This document shows positions 9,141 through 16,847 of a DNA stretch of 64,000 bases, piece by piece (position 1 is the first letter of the stretch; each line of letters opens with the position of its first letter). The stretch is from G965267425 sp965267425 (GTDB lineage: Bacteria > Bacteroidota > Bacteroidia > Flavobacteriales_E > Vicingaceae), in contig OZ253959.1 in assembly GCA_965267425.1 (NCBI GenBank), positions 3,097,836 to 3,161,835 of the forward strand, in the 5' to 3' direction. The notes under the pieces were generated by a model, which was not told where the DNA came from, did not search any database, and saw nothing but the letters and a program-made list of their open reading frames with translations. The position numbers were made by a program, and so were the translations under genes.

Positions 9141-9512
9141 ATGAAGCAGTTTTTTGCTCATAGCATTTTGGTAGTTTATTGCAGTTCTCTTGCAATCTCC
9201 ATTTTTCCTTTAATTGAATATGGAGTTAACTATGAACTCATTACAGAAGTGCTTTGTATTAATAAGGACAAACCTGAAATGAATTGTCAGGGTAGTTGTC
9301 ATTTGACCAAGCAACTTCAGGCAGCCAATGGAAATGAAGAACAAGGAGAACCCGTTCAGGTAGAATCCGAAATACTTTTACTTTCATTTATTGTTGCTGA
9401 CAAAAGCGCCTATTTCTTTCAGTTAAACGAATTGAATATTTCTTTCCCACTTATCGAGGAAGGTGAATCAGAAGAATTTGCTGAAATCCTCACTCCTCCT
9501 CCAATTGTATAA
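9141..9512 (+). CDS. Small exported/membrane Cys-motif protein
   Basis: A 123-residue protein with one hydrophobic N-terminal segment (residues about 5-25). It is followed by a compact cysteine motif, LCINKDKPEMNCQGSCHL: Cys39, nine residues, Cys49, three residues, Cys53, His54. Similar short proteins with an NKDKP and CxGxC motif recur in Bacteroidetes, often beside metal-handling genes; I recall the pattern but cannot name a family. The acidic C-terminal half has a hydrophobic stretch near 84-105. The downstream genes encode a His/Met-rich secreted protein and a Met-rich YtkA/FixH-like lipoprotein, so copper or another soft metal is a reasonable guess. Function not established. Confidence 0.75.
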   Translation: MKQFFAHSILVVYCSSLAISIFPLIEYGVNYELITEVLCINKDKPEMNCQGSCHLTKQLQAANGNEEQGEPVQVESEILLLSFIVADKSAYFFQLNELNISFPLIEEGESEEFAEILTPPPIV

Positions 9513-9596
9513 GTTTCCAAAGGCGTAACACCTATCGCTTACTACATACTTATATAATTAATCCAGCTAAAATTATTAGCTATAAATATTAAGATA

Positions 9597-10367
9597 ATGA
9601 AAAAATTCACGTTATCCTTTTTGTCAGGTATCCTGATGACAGGAATGGGTTATGCAACCATATTGGTTACCAATCAGGATACAACTATCGGTGTTGGTCA
9701 ATCTTTTGATTTGGATTTAGACGGAGATGGTCAATCAGATTATACCTTTTCAGTCCACATGTTGACTTCGGGATATGTGGTATATGTTGATGCCAAAACG
9801 GATTACAGTGTTGCTGCTAAACATATGCATATGCCAGATCATCATGATGCAGTTTTGAAATTTGCGTTTGGAGATTCGTTAGGTTTAGAATGGATGTCTG
9901 GAATGGATAGCTTGACCATGTACAACGGAGAAAATTCAACTGGTCAATGGGCCGGAGCAACAAACATGTATGTTGGATTCAAGTTTATCAATGGCAGTGA
10001 TGAACATTGGGGTTGGATCAAAGCAGATGTTACTGCAGATGGAAGCTCACTTACGCTGAAAGAGTATGGGTTTGAAGATTCTCCCAACACCCCTATTACG
10101 GCTGGTCAAGACATTGCCAGTGGAATTCAAACAACAAAAGTGAATGATTGGACATATACCCTTGCAAACAGGGAATTAACGGTTTCGGGGATTGAACAAT
10201 CAAATAATATGCGATTTCGAATCATTGATTTGAGCGGAAAACAAGTTTTAAGCAACCGCATTGTAGACAACACCACTATTTCATTAGAAGGTGTTCGCAG
10301 CGGAATTTATTTGCTGGAATTGTCAAATGATACACAATCTTTTGTAGAAAAAATATTCATTCAATAA
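9597..10367 (+). CDS. T9SS type A cargo protein with His/Met-rich patch
   Basis: A 256-residue secreted protein. It has a signal peptide (residues 1 to about 20), a DLDGDGQSDYTF segment like a calcium-binding loop, and a patch KHMHMPDHHDAV near residue 80 that could bind copper or zinc. A jelly-roll-like stretch ends in WGWIKADV. The C-terminal 75 residues form a T9SS type A sorting domain (RIIDLSGKQVL, SGIYLLEL), which directs transport across the outer membrane and anchoring. It lies 84 bases after the Cys-motif gene and 11 bases before the YtkA-like lipoprotein gene, so it probably shares their operon. The catalytic or binding role is unknown. Confidence 0.8.
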   Translation: MKKFTLSFLSGILMTGMGYATILVTNQDTTIGVGQSFDLDLDGDGQSDYTFSVHMLTSGYVVYVDAKTDYSVAAKHMHMPDHHDAVLKFAFGDSLGLEWMSGMDSLTMYNGENSTGQWAGATNMYVGFKFINGSDEHWGWIKADVTADGSSLTLKEYGFEDSPNTPITAGQDIASGIQTTKVNDWTYTLANRELTVSGIEQSNNMRFRIIDLSGKQVLSNRIVDNTTISLEGVRSGIYLLELSNDTQSFVEKIFIQ

Positions 10368-10378
10368 ACTAATGAACA

Positions 10379-11215
10379 ATGAAAAAGATACTTAATTATT
10401 CACTCATATATATGATGGCCAGCCTGGTTTTGGTGGCCTGTAAAAAGGATGACGATGAGCAACCGACACCAACGACTCAGTCATCACCAACTGAAAATTT
10501 GGAATTCATATTTACAGCTGACATTCCAAACACTGGACTAACTGTTTCGTTTTACGCAGATGAAGCACTGTTTACAGGATACAACAATGTCTATGCCCAA
10601 ATCTCTGAAACAGGGAATATGGACGCAACAGTAAGCAATGCTGATTTATCAATTATGCCCATGATGGAAATGCCTGGGATGATGCACAGTTGTCCTTTTG
10701 GCAATATGTCCTTCGACAATGACCTTGGATTGTATCGAGGATTTATTGTCTTTACGATGGGAACCATGATGGATGGTAGTTGGACAATCAACGTAAATGC
10801 AACGAATTCGGTTGGGATTTCTGGAGAACAAACGATTGATGTTGAGGTGGTAAATCCTGCAGAGAGCAAAGTGGTTTCTTTCGTAGGTGAAGCTGATCAA
10901 AAAAACTATTTCATCACATTGTTGGAACCATCATCACCGGAAATTGGCATTAACGATTTTGTTATTGGTGTATATAAACAAGAAGATATGATGACATATC
11001 CTGTTGCTGCTGATTTGAACATTTCCATTGAACCTGAAATGCCTTCAATGGGTCATGGATCTCCAAACAACGTGAATCCTTCCTATACAAGTGACGGTAT
11101 GTATTCAGGTAAGGTAAATTTCACGATGAGCGGCGAATGGCGCATCAATTTTGAGGTGAAAGACAGTGACATGACATTGTTGAAGACAGGGATTTCTTTA
11201 GACATTGTGCTGTAG
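10379..11215 (+). CDS. Met-rich lipoprotein with two YtkA/FixH-like domains
   Basis: A 278-residue lipoprotein: the signal ends LVLVAC with lipobox Cys21, followed by an acidic, Thr/Pro-rich spacer. Two similar beta-sandwich halves are visible. The first contains MMEMPGMMHSCPFGNMSF and later GSWTINV; the second contains EMPSMGHGSPNNV and later GEWRINFEV. The order Met/His patch, then YxGxVxFTMxGxW, is that of YtkA/FixH-like domains, which occur next to copper-handling and cytochrome oxidase genes. The Met and His clusters could bind Cu(I). Metal binding is inferred. It is the last well-formed gene of the three-gene group; a 30-codon signal-peptide ORF follows. Confidence 0.8.
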   Translation: MKKILNYSLIYMMASLVLVACKKDDDEQPTPTTQSSPTENLEFIFTADIPNTGLTVSFYADEALFTGYNNVYAQISETGNMDATVSNADLSIMPMMEMPGMMHSCPFGNMSFDNDLGLYRGFIVFTMGTMMDGSWTINVNATNSVGISGEQTIDVEVVNPAESKVVSFVGEADQKNYFITLLEPSSPEIGINDFVIGVYKQEDMMTYPVAADLNISIEPEMPSMGHGSPNNVNPSYTSDGMYSGKVNFTMSGEWRINFEVKDSDMTLLKTGISLDIVL

Positions 11216-11230
11216 TCAGGGAATATATTC

Positions 11231-11323
11231 ATGAACATATCAACACGAAGGTTGTTGACGTTGCTGCTGATTGTTACCATATCAGCGGCAATGTCGATCG
11301 ACATGACAACCCTGGATGTTTGA
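11231..11323 (+). pseudogene. Short signal-peptide ORF, possible remnant of a lost gene
   Basis: A 30-codon ORF begins 15 bases after the lipoprotein stop: MNISTRRLLTLLLIVTIS followed by about 12 residues, then TGA. The basic-plus-hydrophobic start looks like a signal peptide without a mature domain. It may be the decayed 5' end of an exported protein of the metal-handling group, a tiny secreted peptide, or chance. The rest of the 333-base gap up to 11549 holds no other ORF or hairpin that I can support. Confidence 0.3.
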
Positions 11324-11548
11324 TTGATTCTCATAGTATATACTTCACAAAAGCATGAACTGGTCGCAATTTGTTTGTGAGCGTTGAAATGAATATTTGA
11401 GAAGTTCTATTTTTCCACCACTTCTAAGTTAATATTAGCTCACGATCTCAAATGAATTAAGTATTTCACCTACATTTTAAAATACTTGATACTCTAATTT
11501 CCTACCAATCCTTTAGTTCGAAATTTATAGAAATATTAAAAATTCGAT

Positions 11549-13558
11549 ATGAAGGATTATACTAAGGTTACCATCATTTTATTCGCATGTTGCTTCAACA
11601 GCATATTTGCTCAATTGCAAGTAGATACATTTCACATTCATAAAAAAACCGCTGTCCTGGAAATGTTCACGGGCATGTACCAACGACTCAACCCGCAATG
11701 TCAGCGATTTGCGGAAAACAGGACACAACGGTTCAATGACATTGTGTACCTAAATCTTCATCATAAAGCATATCACACAAGGGATAACATGTATGCAAAA
11801 CGGCATAAGATATATATTGAAGACGCCGAAATTATCAGTGATTCTTTAGGGTTAATGGGATTTTCCATTGGTTCCATTAATCGTCGTACTTTTCATGATC
11901 CTCAATTCTTTACTGGAAAATTTGTGTCTGACCCTCTATGGAGTGAAAAAGTCGATTCAGTAGTCGCTGAAACCTCATTTGCGAATATGGCCGCAAAAGG
12001 TGAATTTGATTGGAGTTCAAATGAATTAACCGTTGACGTTGAATTATTTATCGCTGATACCACCGCTCCTGATTCAATTTTCTTACATGTAGCATTATTG
12101 CAAGACTCTATAATTTCTTTTCAATTGTCTGGTGACTATTATGAAAATCAATTCATTTCAAATGATAAATACGTCCATAAACATGTGGTTAGAGATTTGA
12201 TAACAGGAACATGGGGGGAGAAAATTGACTCAACCAAGAGAGGTACATTAATTCGTCGATCATTTACTTATACGGTTCCCGAATACTACCAAAACGTTAA
12301 AGTTGTAGTTGAACAATTAAAGATTGCGGCATATGTTTCAAGTGGTTATGACAATATTGAAACTGGTGTTTATGGAGATATTCAAATTAATTATCCATTG
12401 AATAGTGCACTTGCAGACCTATCAATAATTGATAAAACCGTCCATCTTTCCACATGTGATGATCATTTCATCCCCTCCTACATAATTTCAAATAAAGGGC
12501 CAGTAACAGTCGACAGTTTTTACATCAACTTAACCTTAAATGATACCATATATCAATCTCATCTAATAAAACAACAAATTGCTCCAGGTAATGAAGCGCT
12601 AGTGAATCTAGACAGTGTTTCAATACCCTTTGCTTCAAGTAACACTTGTCTATCAGAGGTTTCCTTAAATGGTATTCCTGGTGTTTATGAGACGAATCAT
12701 TCAAATAATGAAGTGCGAACTGTAAACATCGTTCATCTCAATAGCAATACAGCAAGACAAAAAAATATAGAGTCTTTTGAGATTTTGGATGCCACTACAA
12801 ATTTGCCTAAACATACGGTGTTGGTCAATCCAGAAAATGGAGACTACAAAGTATTTGAAGGCTCCGGCCAAGGAGCTTACGGCAAATCAGACAACTTGTT
12901 TGTTTGGGATAAAGTGTTCGACTACTATGAAACTGAATCATCTTTGATTCTTGATGGATTTTCATTAAATGGTTCAAAGACGGCAATCATTTCATTTGCC
13001 TATTCTTATGGCTGGTATTTATTCAACGATGTTTTCGAAGTTTATGCTTCGGGAGATTGTGGTAAATCATGGAGTAGAGTTTGGAAGAAGTATGGAGAAC
13101 ATTTGTCAACTGTCAAGGGTGTGATAACCTATCCGCCGAAGATTGAATGGCAAACAGAAATTATTGATATTTCTCATTTATCCAATACCCATCAAAATTT
13201 GATCCTCAAGTTTAAGCTCCATCACAATCTTGGACACGATTTATTTCTTGATGATATTCAAGTTGCTACTAGGCCAACTGGAATAGAAAATACAGCTGAA
13301 CGTAAGTTGCATTTTGAAATTTTTCCGAATCCAGTTGAACACACGCTTCAAATTGACGTCAAAAATGTCCAATCATCCCATTTTGATATGAAAATTTTTG
13401 ATAGTCAAGGGAAAATAATTCGCGAAAAGAATTCCATGGTTATTGAAGGCAATTCAGAGATGATCAACTATGATGTTTCAACACTTCAGACTGGATTCTA
13501 TTTTATCCAATTAGTCAGCAACCATCAATCCGTTGTTCATCCTTTCATTAGAAAATAA
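11549..13558 (+). CDS. T9SS-secreted Omp28-like surface protein
   Basis: A 669-residue secreted protein with a signal peptide ending SIFAQ. The first mature segment (KKTAVLEMFTGMYQRLNPQCQRF, then DIVYLNLHHKAYH) has the layout of Omp28-like proteins, whose thioredoxin-like fold starts with an LEEFTG-C-x-x-C type motif. Here only one Cys is present, so redox activity is unlikely. The middle holds a CARDB-like region (DLSIIDKTVHLSTCDDHFIPSYII) and a MAM/jelly-roll-like segment near 420-560. The end is a T9SS type A sorting domain (FEIFPNPVEHTLQIDV). A 333-base gap precedes it and a strong hairpin terminator follows, so it is probably monocistronic. Confidence 0.82.
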   Translation: MKDYTKVTIILFACCFNSIFAQLQVDTFHIHKKTAVLEMFTGMYQRLNPQCQRFAENRTQRFNDIVYLNLHHKAYHTRDNMYAKRHKIYIEDAEIISDSLGLMGFSIGSINRRTFHDPQFFTGKFVSDPLWSEKVDSVVAETSFANMAAKGEFDWSSNELTVDVELFIADTTAPDSIFLHVALLQDSIISFQLSGDYYENQFISNDKYVHKHVVRDLITGTWGEKIDSTKRGTLIRRSFTYTVPEYYQNVKVVVEQLKIAAYVSSGYDNIETGVYGDIQINYPLNSALADLSIIDKTVHLSTCDDHFIPSYIISNKGPVTVDSFYINLTLNDTIYQSHLIKQQIAPGNEALVNLDSVSIPFASSNTCLSEVSLNGIPGVYETNHSNNEVRTVNIVHLNSNTARQKNIESFEILDATTNLPKHTVLVNPENGDYKVFEGSGQGAYGKSDNLFVWDKVFDYYETESSLILDGFSLNGSKTAIISFAYSYGWYLFNDVFEVYASGDCGKSWSRVWKKYGEHLSTVKGVITYPPKIEWQTEIIDISHLSNTHQNLILKFKLHHNLGHDLFLDDIQVATRPTGIENTAERKLHFEIFPNPVEHTLQIDVKNVQSSHFDMKIFDSQGKIIREKNSMVIEGNSEMINYDVSTLQTGFYFIQLVSNHQSVVHPFIRK

Positions 13559-13580
13559 TTCTTCAGAATATTAAATGTGA

Positions 13581-13612
13581 AACCCGGTAGAATTCTACCG
13601 GGTTTTTTATTT
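13581..13612 (+). terminator. Strong rho-independent terminator
   Basis: A perfect 24-base palindrome with a 10-bp GC-rich stem (AACCCGGTAG) and an AATT loop is followed directly by a T-run. It begins 22 bases after the stop of the Omp28-like gene and would terminate its transcript. It is the clearest terminator in the window. Confidence 0.85.
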
Positions 13613-13685
13613 TTGAAATGTTCTATAAACGAATGATTTAATGATTGTGAAACTTTTTAGGCAGTTCCGTACACTTACTAGTATC

Positions 13686-14507
13686 ATGAAAAAAATACTT
13701 TTTGTTTTATTCATATATGCCTGCTCAGAACAGAGTCAGATCCATCAACTTGAAAAAATAGAATTTAAATTGGATTCTGTTTTGACTGAGAAAACCCGCT
13801 CTGATTCAATGATGATGGAAGTTTTACATGCGTTCCAGGTCATTGATTCAAATTCTCTTAAAATTCAAGCAGAGGAAAAAGAAATAGAAGAATTGGCCAA
13901 AGCTAAAATGTCTTCTGCTCAGAAGAAAAAGCTGATGATGCTGAGTATGGATACTATAAAAATGATAATGGATTCCAATGAAAGAGTGGTAAACCATCTT
14001 GAAGTCAATTTGGCACGAAATGAAGTTACGTTAATTGGGTTGAATGAAATTGTTGGAAGTTTAGAAGATCAGGTTGAATTAAAAGAATTCGAAGTGGAAG
14101 AATTCAAAGGAAATTTAGCTGAAGTGAGTGAAGACTTTAGTAGCATTTTTATGGATTATGTTGAGACCACCGCCAAAAACATGGAATTGACCGAGCAACT
14201 GCAAGCGGCATGGTTTGCTATGGGAACAAAATTAGAACTGAAACAAGAGGGAATCACGGTAAAAAAAGGCTTGTTTGATTCAAATCGGCTAAATGAAGAA
14301 TTTGATAGAGAACATTTTACCAAAGTCAACATAGACGAATTCCTTGAGGTTGAGATAAATGCAAAAAAAGCCACTTTGATAACTGTGCATCCCAAAGGGA
14401 GTTATCGATGGGATAAAGGTGATAAGACAGTTGAAAAATTGGTAATACTGAAGCCAAAAGAATTTTGGAATGTGTCCAATTACCTGCTTATTGAGGTAGA
14501 ATATTGA
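13686..14507 (+). CDS. Coiled-coil lipoprotein of unknown function
   Basis: I do not recognise this protein. The ATG at 13686 gives MKKILFVLFIYAC, a short lipoprotein-type signal with Cys13; an earlier ATG at 13641 would add 15 residues before the signal. The 273 residues are highly charged, and long helical heptad stretches (about 20-60 and 95-180, for example LEDQVELKEFEVEEFKG) predict coiled coil. The C-terminal 80 residues are beta-like (ATLITVHPKGSYRW). It follows a strong terminator, so it has its own promoter somewhere in 13613-13685. Possibly a periplasmic structural protein. Confidence 0.7.
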   Translation: MKKILFVLFIYACSEQSQIHQLEKIEFKLDSVLTEKTRSDSMMMEVLHAFQVIDSNSLKIQAEEKEIEELAKAKMSSAQKKKLMMLSMDTIKMIMDSNERVVNHLEVNLARNEVTLIGLNEIVGSLEDQVELKEFEVEEFKGNLAEVSEDFSSIFMDYVETTAKNMELTEQLQAAWFAMGTKLELKQEGITVKKGLFDSNRLNEEFDREHFTKVNIDEFLEVEINAKKATLITVHPKGSYRWDKGDKTVEKLVILKPKEFWNVSNYLLIEVEY

Positions 14508-14605
14508 AAAGAAATCTTCTCAATTGATCTTTTGAATTTTCTTTGACGTCAATTCTCGATTTTATATATTGTAAGGGTAATCATGGCCCTTTTAACCCAC
14601 CGTAG

Positions 14606-14854
14606 ATGGAAGAAAAATCTGAAGAAGAAAAAGACGAGAAAATTGTTCGAAGGTATCAAAACGGAAATGTTACCGTTGTTTGGAGACCTGATAAATGTCA
14701 ACATTCTGGTATTTGTACGAAGGGGCTGCCCATGGTATTTGATATTAGAAAAAGGCCATGGATAGACATGAAAGGTGCCAGTCCTGCAGACATCGTTAAA
14801 CAAGTCCAACAATGTCCTTCACATGCCCTGTCCTTTGAATTTACGTTTGACTAA
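14606..14854 (+). CDS. yjdI: YjdI-family (4Fe-4S) mono-cluster protein
   Basis: An 82-residue cytosolic protein matching the YjdI family of divergent ferredoxin-like proteins. Diagnostic stretches are RRYQNGNVTVVWRPDKCQHSG, C-TKGLP-VFD, RPWID, and QQCPSHALSF; cysteines 31, 37 and 70 are visible. The first 12 residues are mostly acidic and may be an extension. Family members are thought to carry an iron-sulfur cluster, but the physiological role is poorly defined. The gene converges on the MATE exporter gene, with the two coding ends overlapping by 14 bases. Confidence 0.87.
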   Translation: MEEKSEEEKDEKIVRRYQNGNVTVVWRPDKCQHSGICTKGLPMVFDIRKRPWIDMKGASPADIVKQVQQCPSHALSFEFTFD

Positions 14855-16187
14855 TCGACAGTTTTTTTAATACTTTATTACCAACAACATAATTTATTGC
14901 TCCGCCAGCAGCGTATGTAATTGCAATGGCATAAAAGATGGCATAGCCCTCGAGCCAATTTTGAAGAAGAATGGCCAACGGCAGTAAAATCAAAATCATT
15001 TGAGCCAGTTGTAAGTAAAAAGCTATGAAGGGTTTTCCACTGGTGTTTAATACAGCATTGATCATAAACGAAATTCCAAAAAACCCAGAAGCAGGCAACA
15101 CTAACAACAAAAATTGGTATAAATAGGAATAGGTAGTTTCATTATCCGTAAAAATGGATATTAATGCATCGTGAAATAGAAGTAACAAACTGCTACTCCC
15201 AATGGCCCATATAATATTAAAACGCGCACAAAATCGAATTGCTGAAATAATTCTATCTACTTTTCCAGCACCTAAATTTTGACCTGCAAATGGTGCCATG
15301 GAGGCAGCCATGGCTATCAACAGGCTTGTCAATAGATATTCAATTCGTGTTCCAACCCCATATGCGGCCACAGCCTCCTTACCATACATCGCCAACATAG
15401 CTGTAAGAATCCCTGAAACAACAGGTGCCAACATTCTACTCATACTTGTTGGAATTGAAATGTACAATAGCCTTTTCCAAATACGTATAATTTCTTTCAT
15501 GGCTATTCCCCTAAGACGGATCATATTTTCTCGATAACGCAAAACCAATAAGGAAAGCACCATTGTTAACCCTCTACTGATAACGGTTGCAATGGCCGCG
15601 CCACGCAATCCCCATTCAGGGAAAATGCCGTATCCAAAAATCAGCAATGGATCCAGAATGGCATTGACAACCACCGCAAAAATCATTATGAGACTGGGAG
15701 TCAGTGCATCACCTGTTGATCGGATGGCGTTGTTTCCAACAAAAGGTACCACCACAAAAAACAACGCTAAATACCATATGGTCATGTAGTCCTTGACCAA
15801 AGGAATAATCTCCTCACTGGCATTTAACAACCTGAACAATTCGTCTATGCTCAATAAACCACCAAGAATAAAAATACCTGCTAGCAATACAGACAAAATC
15901 ATACTGTAGGTAGTTTCATAAGAGGCCAATTCTTTGTTTCCAGAGCCGATAGATCTTGACACCAATGCTGTAGTTGCCATGCCCAATCCCTGCACCAATC
16001 CAAAAACAACTGAAATTACCGGAAACGTAAAACTCAATGCTGCAAGTTCCGTATGACCAAGTTTGGCTACGAAATAAGTATCAACCAAATTAAAGGTAAC
16101 CAGACTAAGAATTCCTACAGTTTGCGGTAAGGTTAACAGCATCAGTGTTTTTGGAATAGCCCCACCAATTAAATCAGGTTTCTTCAA
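14841..16187 (-). CDS. MATE-family efflux transporter
   Basis: A 448-residue polytopic membrane protein with about 12 hydrophobic segments in two homologous halves, the layout of multidrug and toxin extrusion transporters (NorM/DinF type). Family-like stretches include LPQTVGILSLVTFNLVDTYF near residue 20 and APFAGQNLGAGKVDRI near 295. It exports organic cations or other drugs in exchange for Na+ or H+; the substrate is not predictable. The start is a TTG (MKKPDLIGG), since no in-frame ATG or GTG lies nearby. A TACTTTTG box sits 73 bases upstream. Confidence 0.93.
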   Translation of the reverse strand: MKKPDLIGGAIPKTLMLLTLPQTVGILSLVTFNLVDTYFVAKLGHTELAALSFTFPVISVVFGLVQGLGMATTALVSRSIGSGNKELASYETTYSMILSVLLAGIFILGGLLSIDELFRLLNASEEIIPLVKDYMTIWYLALFFVVVPFVGNNAIRSTGDALTPSLIMIFAVVVNAILDPLLIFGYGIFPEWGLRGAAIATVISRGLTMVLSLLVLRYRENMIRLRGIAMKEIIRIWKRLLYISIPTSMSRMLAPVVSGILTAMLAMYGKEAVAAYGVGTRIEYLLTSLLIAMAASMAPFAGQNLGAGKVDRIISAIRFCARFNIIWAIGSSSLLLLFHDALISIFTDNETTYSYLYQFLLLVLPASGFFGISFMINAVLNTSGKPFIAFYLQLAQMILILLPLAILLQNWLEGYAIFYAIAITYAAGGAINYVVGNKVLKKLSISQT

Positions 16188-16259
16188 AATTGTAAAATGT
16201 CCATTAATTCCATTTTCACGTGTAGATAATTAGGATAATTTGTTCAGATAATCTTGATA

Positions 16260-16267
16260 CAAAAGTA
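16260..16267 (-). promoter_or_regulatory. Predicted -7 box upstream of the MATE gene
   Basis: On the minus strand TACTTTTG fits TAnnTTTG exactly. A TTTC, one base off TTTG, lies 20 bases further upstream. The implied leader of the MATE gene is about 65 bases. Confidence 0.4.
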
Positions 16268-16308
16268 ACATCGGTGTATTGAATTCAGAAAGCTAGTAAC
16301 AACCAAAT

Positions 16309-16785
16309 TCAAATAACCAGAATAATGTACTTCTTGCCAATAGGTAAGTATTTAAACTTAAACTTTCTTAATGCCCAACCGGTGGCAACCAATGATGAAC
16401 CAATAATTAATTGGTTGGTACCAATGATGGGTGAATCATTATTGATTATCCCATTTACTGTGATTATCGAGGTGAAAAAAATACCTGCCGACATCATTAA
16501 GCTACCCAATGTTCCAGTAAAATTTAAGGGCACGCGAACAGCTTCTATTTCCAACAGCGCAATTTCTCGTGAATCCACGCTAATGGATGAATCCCCAATG
16601 TATTGTATATTTCCCTTGAGCCACCAATCAGCTCCTTTGATCTTTAATTGAATTTCATCGCCAGCGAAATATTTTTCGGATTCAACCTTTCCCGGTTTTT
16701 TCACCACAAGATATTGTGCACTTATGGTACCTACTGTGCAGCATAACAAGATCAGGGTTAAAAACGTAATTTTTCTACACAGCAT
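16309..16785 (-). CDS. Small exported membrane protein of unknown function
   Basis: Not recognised. From the ATG at 16785 the protein has 158 residues: a signal peptide (MLCRKITFLTLILLCC to about residue 24), a beta-rich domain (KKPGKVESEKYFAGDEIQLKI, then KGNIQYIGDSSISV), then two hydrophobic stretches in the last 70 residues (SLMMSAGIFFTSIITV; LIIGSSLVATGWAL) and a basic tail. A longer frame begins at 16830 but puts 15 basic residues before the signal. It lies 62 bases after the EF-G paralogue gene and on the same strand, so it may be cotranscribed. The KGNIQYIGDSSI stretch resembles small Bacteroidetes proteins of unknown role. Confidence 0.7.
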   Translation of the reverse strand: MLCRKITFLTLILLCCTVGTISAQYLVVKKPGKVESEKYFAGDEIQLKIKGADWWLKGNIQYIGDSSISVDSREIALLEIEAVRVPLNFTGTLGSLMMSAGIFFTSIITVNGIINNDSPIIGTNQLIIGSSLVATGWALRKFKFKYLPIGKKYIILVI

Positions 16786-16847
16786 AAAAAAGAAATTTCG
16801 CACCACAAGGTAACGAAATCTCTTTCTCATATTTATGAAATTCTAAA

